From positions 62,001 through 126,000 of the forward strand of contig PABB01000048.1 in the NCBI GenBank assembly GCA_002702655.1: a DNA stretch of 64,000 nucleotides. Reading direction: 5' to 3'. The notes below the pieces were generated by a model, which saw only the letters and a list, made by a program, of their open reading frames with translations, searched no databases and was not told where the DNA came from. Numbering within the stretch: position 1 is the first letter of the stretch; each line of letters begins with the position of its first letter. The stretch comes from Planctomycetaceae bacterium (GTDB lineage Bacteria > Planctomycetota > Planctomycetia > Pirellulales > Lacipirellulaceae). This document shows, one piece after another, positions 59,121 to 64,000 of the stretch. Position numbers and translations under genes: made by a program.

Positions 59121-60824
59121 TCAGCCGACGATCTCGCGGCGGCGGCTCACGTAGTCCCACACCACGTAGCGGTCCAGATCCGTCCCGGCGGTGAAAAACA
59201 CGCGCCCCGTGGTCGACTCTGCCAGCCGATAGGCAAAGCGCACGTCCTCTTCGGTTTGTGACCAACTGGGCAGCAGAAAAATGTTGATCGTGATCCCTTC
59301 ACGACTGCACAGGCTGCCCTCGCGCATCGTGGCCTGCTCAGTCCGCGGGTCGGGCGGGTAGAGCATGTACAGCATCTGCTCTTCAAAATGAGCCGTCGGC
59401 AGCCCGTCGGTGATCAGCACAATCTGTCGATTGGGCGTGTCGCGGCTGGCCAGCAGACGCCGGGCGGTCGAGAGCCCGTGCTGGATGTTCGTGAAGTGCG
59501 GCGGAACCATGTGCTCGCTCACTTCCTCGCGGCTCATGTCAGCCCGCAGCCGCACGACCGGGTCGTACACCGTGACCGGTTTGGGCATCAGTTCGATGAT
59601 CCGCCCCCGCTCGACCGGCCGGGCGAACGTGTGCATGTCGATGAACTGCAGATAGTCGCCCGGGTACTCGCTGCGGATCAGCCCCTCCAGGGCCAGCGCC
59701 ATTCGCTTGACGTTGATGTACTGCCCGTCGTAGCGCATCGAGCCGCTCATATCCATCACGACGCAGGTGGCGCACTTGGGATTGTTGCGCGTGCGGTGGA
59801 TCACGATGTCGTCCTGATGCAGACGCACCGGGCCCCGCCCCGGGCCGCGGCGGATCATCGCGTTGACCAGCGAACCGGGAATGTCCATGTTGGCCACCGA
59901 GTCGCCAAACTCGTACGGCCGCGTCGATTGCAGCTCCACGGCGCCCTCGCCGACGACGGGGCCCGTATGCCGACCGCTGCGCGACGCCTGCAGGCTGCTG
60001 AACAGCCGCTCGAGCAGCTTGCCCTGAAAGATGCGGTACGCCTTGGGGGTGAGTTGGAAGCTGCCGCCGCGCTGCTCCAGGCCTTGCCGCTCGGCCATCT
60101 CGCGCAGGTAATCCTGCACCTGCTGCTGCAACGCGCCCAGCTGCTCCACGTCGCCCGGCTCGGCGAACTCGGCCAGCGCCTCCATGTCGATCACGCCGAT
60201 CTGCGCCGTTTCGCGTGCTTCCTCGAGCTGCTTGATCAGCTCGTCGATTTTCTCCAGCTCTTCCTTGACCGCAATCGCCTGCGGGACGGTCATCGACTCG
60301 CGGCCGGTGAATTCGTACTTGGCGGCCAGTTGCTCGACTTGGTATTTGTCGCCCAGCGTTTCGATCAGCCCGACCAGCGAGCGGGCGAAGGGCGATTGGT
60401 CGTCGCCCGCGGCGTACCACAGTCGCTCCAACTCGCGGATCTGTTCCTGGTTCACCGCCTGGCGGAAGCGGTCGCGCTGTTTGCGCGGCGGATCGATGGC
60501 GCTGGCCTGCTGGCGGAACGCTTTTTCCGCGCGGCGACGGACTTTGCGCGTCTCGTAGCGCTCGAGGATCTTCCGCTTGCGCTCGCGCAGCATCGCCAGC
60601 AGCGCGTCGATGCTGGGGCCCAACCCGGCGATCTGGCTGGGGTCGAGCCGCACCGCGCGGGCCAACTCCTCGGGCGTCAGCTCGCGGCGCTCGCCGAACA
60701 TCAGCATGTGTTCAAACGCCGAGGAGACCATGTCGGGCGGCTCCTGCGTGGGGCTGGGGAACCGCTTGGGGTCGTACTGCTGGTAGGTGTGGATGACCCC
60801 GCCCAGCGTGTCGCGGTTGGCCAT
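59121..60824 (-). CDS. VWA-domain protein
   Basis: This 567-residue protein starts MANRDTLGGVIHTYQQYDPK. The N-terminal 330 residues are helical and charged (RRAEKAFRQQASAIDPPRKQ), with the phrase LAAKYEFTGRESMTVPQAIA. A von Willebrand A domain follows (about 350-520), with a MIDAS metal site in VVMDMSGSMRYDG and the Thr/Asp elements later (QIVLITDGLPTAHF). Such VWA proteins often work with MoxR-type AAA ATPases, but none is adjacent here. The role could be assembly or quality control of a complex. The start is fixed by the family-like N-terminus. Confidence 0.8.
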   Translation of the reverse strand: MANRDTLGGVIHTYQQYDPKRFPSPTQEPPDMVSSAFEHMLMFGERRELTPEELARAVRLDPSQIAGLGPSIDALLAMLRERKRKILERYETRKVRRRAEKAFRQQASAIDPPRKQRDRFRQAVNQEQIRELERLWYAAGDDQSPFARSLVGLIETLGDKYQVEQLAAKYEFTGRESMTVPQAIAVKEELEKIDELIKQLEEARETAQIGVIDMEALAEFAEPGDVEQLGALQQQVQDYLREMAERQGLEQRGGSFQLTPKAYRIFQGKLLERLFSSLQASRSGRHTGPVVGEGAVELQSTRPYEFGDSVANMDIPGSLVNAMIRRGPGRGPVRLHQDDIVIHRTRNNPKCATCVVMDMSGSMRYDGQYINVKRMALALEGLIRSEYPGDYLQFIDMHTFARPVERGRIIELMPKPVTVYDPVVRLRADMSREEVSEHMVPPHFTNIQHGLSTARRLLASRDTPNRQIVLITDGLPTAHFEEQMLYMLYPPDPRTEQATMREGSLCSREGITINIFLLPSWSQTEEDVRFAYRLAESTTGRVFFTAGTDLDRYVVWDYVSRRREIVG

Positions 60825-60967
60825 GGTTGCCTCGTGGGGGCGTCGGGTTGTCTCGCAGGATGGGGCTGCCGCGGCCGCCGTCGCGATTCGCCGCGGGAGA
60901 TTGTACCGCGATGCGGTGGGAAAAGTCACATTCTTGTCGACGTGGGAATGGCGCAGTGCTGTTGCAG

Positions 60968-61045
60968 CGGGTGGCTGGGGACGCAGCGCAGCGGAGCCCC
61001 CAGGAATCTTCCTGGGGGCTCCCGTTGGTCGTCCCCAGCCACCCC
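60968..61045. repeat. Repeat family D, full inverted element
   Basis: GGGTGGCTGGGGACGCAGCG at the left is mirrored by CGTCCCCAGCCACCCC at the right. The inner hairpin GGAGCCCCCAGGAA/TTCCTGGGGGCTCC is perfect. Half copies lie at 18412 and 25240. Confidence 0.85.
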
Positions 61046-61068
61046 GACGAAGCGCGCCGCGAGGAGAT

Positions 61069-61098
61069 TTGGCCTGGACAAGGCGTTCGGCCTACAAT
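61069..61098 (+). promoter_or_regulatory. Promoter of the first SGNH esterase gene
   Basis: TTGGCC (61069-61074), an 18-bp spacer and TACAAT (61093-61098). The ATG at 61142 lies about 37 nt after the expected start. Confidence 0.5.
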
Positions 61099-61141
61099 GA
61101 CGCTCCCGCCGCCAGCACCAGCCGGACAGTCGGAGCTGACC

Positions 61142-62260
61142 ATGATTCGCCGCACAATTGCCCCGACCGCAGCGCTGGCCGCGTGGTGCTGGGCGGCCGT
61201 TCTGCACGCCGCGCTGTTTAACAACATCGTGTCGTTGGGCGACAGTCTGCAGGACGACACCGCTGGCACGCGCAGCCCCGTGGCCGCCGAGCACATCGCC
61301 GCGCGGCTGGGCGTGCCGTGGACCAAGTTGGCCAAATCGGGGGCCACGTCCGACGATTTGATTGCCGACGGCCAGCACACGACCGCCGCGGCGAACTTTG
61401 GCGACGGCGACCTGGCCATGCTGTGGATCGGCGGGAACGACTTCTTCTACGCGTACTTCACAGTCGTCGTCGGTGGTTCGCTCACGGCGACGCTCGACGA
61501 CGCGCAGGCGAACGTCGAGACGGCGCTCAGCACGCTCACCGGCGCCGGCATGGACGTCGTGCTCTTCAACCTGCCTGATATGGCGCAGGTGCCGCTGGTC
61601 GACGCCGCGGCGCCCGGGCTGATCGGCCAGCGCGAGCGGTTCCTCAGCGAGTACAGCCGGGCGTCGGCCGAGTGGGCGACGCGGATGCAGGCCCTCGGGC
61701 AACAGTACGGCGCGCCCGTGGTGGATGTATTCGGTTTGTTCAACGAGCGAATTGCCGATCCGGCGGCGCTTTCCATTCTCGACCATCCCGTGAACCTCGG
61801 TCCGCAGTACGGCGGGCAGTTCGATATCTTTGCGGATTCGATCCACCCCTCGGCGTACGTGCAGGGCCTGATCGCCAACGCGGCAATCGACCAGATCAAT
61901 TCGTTCTTCGCTGCCGCCGGCGCGATGCCGATCGCGCCGCTGACCGTGCCGGAGCTGGCCGAGTTGATTGGGTTGAGTGCGGGCGACTTCGACGAGAACG
62001 GCAAGGTGGACGCCACCGACCTGGCCGCGTGGCGGTCGGGCTTCGGCCTGGGAGCGCCGGGCGGCGACGTGGGCGCCCACGCCACGGGCGACGCGAACGA
62101 CGACGACCGCGTGACCGGCGACGACTTTCTCATTTGGCAGCAACAAGTGCTAGCGAATCCCCCCGCCGCTGCCGGCATCGTCCCGGAACCGGCAACGGGG
62201 GCGCTGATTGTGCTGGCAGCGGGTTTGACCTGCCGCCGGCGTCGCTCGCAACGGCCGTAG
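61142..62260 (+). CDS. SGNH/GDSL esterase with dockerin-like repeat and PEP-CTERM anchor, copy 1
   Basis: This 372-residue protein has a signal peptide (PTAALAAWCWAAVLHAA). The GDSL motif SLGDSLQDD (Ser35), the Gly/Asn blocks in MLWIGGNDFFYAYF, and the Asp-His pair DSIHPSAY mark an SGNH hydrolase. Two EF-hand-like dockerin repeats follow (DFDENGKVDATDLAAWRSGF and GDANDDDRVTGDDFLIWQQQ). The end is a PEP-CTERM-type sorting signal (VPEPATGALIVLAAGLTC followed by RRRR). It should be exported and attached to the surface. A close paralogue lies 190 bp downstream. Confidence 0.88.
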   Translation: MIRRTIAPTAALAAWCWAAVLHAALFNNIVSLGDSLQDDTAGTRSPVAAEHIAARLGVPWTKLAKSGATSDDLIADGQHTTAAANFGDGDLAMLWIGGNDFFYAYFTVVVGGSLTATLDDAQANVETALSTLTGAGMDVVLFNLPDMAQVPLVDAAAPGLIGQRERFLSEYSRASAEWATRMQALGQQYGAPVVDVFGLFNERIADPAALSILDHPVNLGPQYGGQFDIFADSIHPSAYVQGLIANAAIDQINSFFAAAGAMPIAPLTVPELAELIGLSAGDFDENGKVDATDLAAWRSGFGLGAPGGDVGAHATGDANDDDRVTGDDFLIWQQQVLANPPAAAGIVPEPATGALIVLAAGLTCRRRRSQRP

Positions 62261-62449
62261 GACAAGTAGCCCCCTAGGGGTGGAGACACTGCGGCGACGC
62301 TGCGTCTGCAGGCCGCCCAATTTCAACCGCCTCCATCGCGTGCCGTCTGGCCATCACGTTCTCGCCGGCTCTCGACGGCTGTTCTCAATCGAAACAGCCG
62401 CGTAGAATGCGGGTCCCGCACGGGACTCGTATCACAAGAGGTTTCGGTC

Positions 62450-63586
62450 ATGACTCGATACTTGCTCGCCCTGGGGGCCGCGCTGCTTGCGCTGGGCCCG
62501 CAGGGCGTCCTGTGCGCTGGACAGTTCAACAACGTCGTCTCGCTGGGCGATAGCCTGTTCGACGACAATCTGGGCAATCGCAGCCCCGTGGCCGCGGCGC
62601 ACGTGGCCCATCAAATGGGCGTCCCGTGGACGAACTACGCCGTCTCGGGCGCCACGTCCGATGCGCTGCTGCGGCAGGGGCAGCACGCCGCGGCCGCGGC
62701 GAACTTTGGCGCCGGCGATTTGGCCCTGCTGTGGATTGGCGGCAACGATTTCTTCTACCAGGCGTCGCTGCCGATCACGCTGGGATTTGGCTACGAGCGC
62801 ACGCTGGATGACGCAGCCGGCAACGTGGAGACAATCCTCAGCACCCTGCGCGGCGCGGGCATGGAGGTGGTCATGTTCAACCTGCCCGATATGTCGCGCG
62901 TGCCGTTTGTGGATCTGGCCGCAACCAATTTCCTGGGGCAGCGCCAGCGATGGCTCAACGAATATGCGGCCCTGTCGGTCGACTGGGCCGACACGCTCGA
63001 CGCGCTGGGCGCCGAGTACGGCGCGCCGGTGGTCGACGTGTACGGCATGTTCGCCGAGCGGGTGGCCGACCCCGACGCGTTTTCGATCATGGGGCATCAA
63101 GTCAACCTGGGCCCCAACTTCGGCGGGCAGTTCGACATCTTCAAAGACCCGATCCACCCCTCGGCCTACATCCAGGGGCTGGTCGCTAACGAAGCGATCG
63201 AGGTGATCAACGCCACGTTCAACACGCCGGGCGCCACGCCGGTCGAGCAGCTCAGCCAGGACAAGCTGGCGCAACTGATCGGCCTGCTCCCCAGCGACTT
63301 CGACGCCGACGGCCGCGTCACCCTCGGCGATCTGCTGACCTGGGAAGTCAACTTCGGCGCCAGCGGCATCGACTTTGAATTTGGCATCGACCTGCACCCG
63401 CTGGGCGACGCCAACGGCGACGGCTGGATCGGCGGCGGCGACTTCTTAATCTGGCAGCGGCAAGCCAACGGCGGCACGGGTGCGACGCCTGTCCCCGAAC
63501 CGACGACGCTGGGCTTGCTCGTCGCGGGCGCCATCGCCACGGCCGCGACAGCGACCAGCCGCGGCCGACGTGCACGGCGCGCGTAG
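62450..63586 (+). CDS. SGNH/GDSL esterase with dockerin-like repeat and PEP-CTERM anchor, copy 2
   Basis: This 378-residue protein is a clear tandem duplicate of the preceding gene, with the same order. It has a signal peptide (LALGAALLALGPQGVLCA), SLGDSLFDD (Ser35), GGNDFFYQ and DPIHPSAY. The dockerin-like repeats are DFDADGRVTLGDLLTWEVNF and GDANGDGWIGGGDFLIWQRQ. The end is VPEPTTLGLLVAGAIATAAT with a basic tail (RGRRARRA). Differences are spread evenly through the chain, so the duplication is old. The substrate may be acetylated polysaccharides or lipids; this is not shown by sequence. Confidence 0.88.
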   Translation: MTRYLLALGAALLALGPQGVLCAGQFNNVVSLGDSLFDDNLGNRSPVAAAHVAHQMGVPWTNYAVSGATSDALLRQGQHAAAAANFGAGDLALLWIGGNDFFYQASLPITLGFGYERTLDDAAGNVETILSTLRGAGMEVVMFNLPDMSRVPFVDLAATNFLGQRQRWLNEYAALSVDWADTLDALGAEYGAPVVDVYGMFAERVADPDAFSIMGHQVNLGPNFGGQFDIFKDPIHPSAYIQGLVANEAIEVINATFNTPGATPVEQLSQDKLAQLIGLLPSDFDADGRVTLGDLLTWEVNFGASGIDFEFGIDLHPLGDANGDGWIGGGDFLIWQRQANGGTGATPVPEPTTLGLLVAGAIATAATATSRGRRARRA

Positions 63587-63772
63587 CGAGCGCGACCTGA
63601 ACTCGCCGCCCTCACGAAGCGGAACCGCCAAGGACGCTAAGTGCGCCAGGCTTTGGGTGAACTGCAGCGGACTGAACCACAACGGCACGACGAGCACGAC
63701 GCCCGGCAACGGCGCCTGCCTTCGGCCAGCAACCAATCGCCAACTGCCACTTGCCGCCAGCCGACTGCCACA

Positions 63773-64000
63773 TTGGCCTGAAAGGCCAACCTACGAAAGC
63801 CCAGGGCGCAGCCCTGGGTCTGCCGGACCCGTCGATTCGGAAGCCCTGAAAGGGCGCGCTCCACTTTGCCCCAGGACCTCCGGTCCCGTCGTGACCCACA
63901 TTTCCAACTCTCCCGGAGGGAGAATCTGAAAGGGTCGGCCGGACAGGTCGCCCGCAGTCCCGTCAGGGACGGCTGAGAGCCCGTCGCCTGGCGGTCCGCG
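63773..64000. repeat. Composite palindromic repeat block at the window edge
   Basis: Short inverted repeats follow one another: TTGGCCTGAAAGGCCAA, CCCAGGGCGCAGCCCTGGG, GCCCTGAAAGGGC, GGACCTCCGGTCC, CTCTCCCGGAGGGAGA and GTCCCGTCAGGGAC. They resemble the multi-hairpin intergenic repeats of other planctomycete genomes. The block continues beyond the window. No gene lies in 63587-64000. Confidence 0.7.

Overview
The window is high-GC bacterial chromosome, almost certainly from a planctomycete of the Pirellulales type. The evidence is a PVC-type beta-propeller/HEAT/CxxCH cytochrome protein, DUF1080 proteins, PEP-CTERM proteins with dockerin-like repeats, an MfnB-like protein, GTG/TTG starts, and several small proteins that I recall only from planctomycetes. 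No rRNA, tRNA, CRISPR array, phage or insertion sequence with a transposase gene was found. Coding density is moderate. Many gaps hold palindromic repeats.

Layout. 1-13 kb: the 5' part of a secreted NxxGxxxAxx-repeat protein, an EEP phosphatase/nuclease, cardiolipin synthase, a 7-TM protein, a Cys-rich secreted protein, a TPR protein, a double ABC permease and two CNNM (CorC-type) transporters. 13-21 kb: small conserved proteins, a TPR lipoprotein, a GH71/99-like protein, a decayed two-gene module, a Ca2+/cation antiporter, and a tandem of one intact and one degenerate trypsin/PDZ protein. 21-28 kb: lexA with a candidate operator, argG, a frameshifted GxxExxY gene, a two-domain DUF1080 protein and a lone pseudopilin-like protein. 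28-35.7 kb: an MfnB-like synthase, DUF2237, an M14 peptidase, the PVC cytochrome, and two paralogous membrane proteins. 35.7-47 kb: housekeeping genes (purF, trmB, FabZ-like, pyk, recG), a CheY-like regulator, an SDR, and very small genes including one resembling ribosomal protein bTHX. 47-53.3 kb: a low-GC protein kinase fused to a YbjN-like domain, purB, a lipoprotein carrying an acyl-carrier-like domain without the phosphopantetheine serine, and an HD phosphohydrolase. 53.3-64 kb: an alpha/beta hydrolase, a VapBC-type toxin-antitoxin pair, a large secreted protein, a VWA protein, two tandem SGNH esterases with PEP-CTERM anchors, and a repeat block at the right edge.

How the genes relate. 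Most are solo or in pairs, as is usual in planctomycetes. Recognisable units are the two CNNM genes, the two HtrA-like genes (7 bp apart), DUF2237/M14 (overlapping), the toxin-antitoxin pair (4-bp overlap) and the tandem esterases. Purine synthesis (purF, purB), arginine synthesis (argG) and DNA repair (lexA, recG) genes are scattered.

The most unusual signals are: at least eight unrelated families of intergenic repeats, most built as paired hairpins or inverted arms (REP/BIME-like); the kinase-YbjN fusion on low-GC DNA flanked by two such repeats; a pseudo-HtrA whose PDZ domain interrupts a protease fold lacking its catalytic His and Ser; a lipoprotein with a Ser-less acyl-carrier domain; and -10 boxes placed 6-8 nt before start codons, suggesting leaderless mRNAs.
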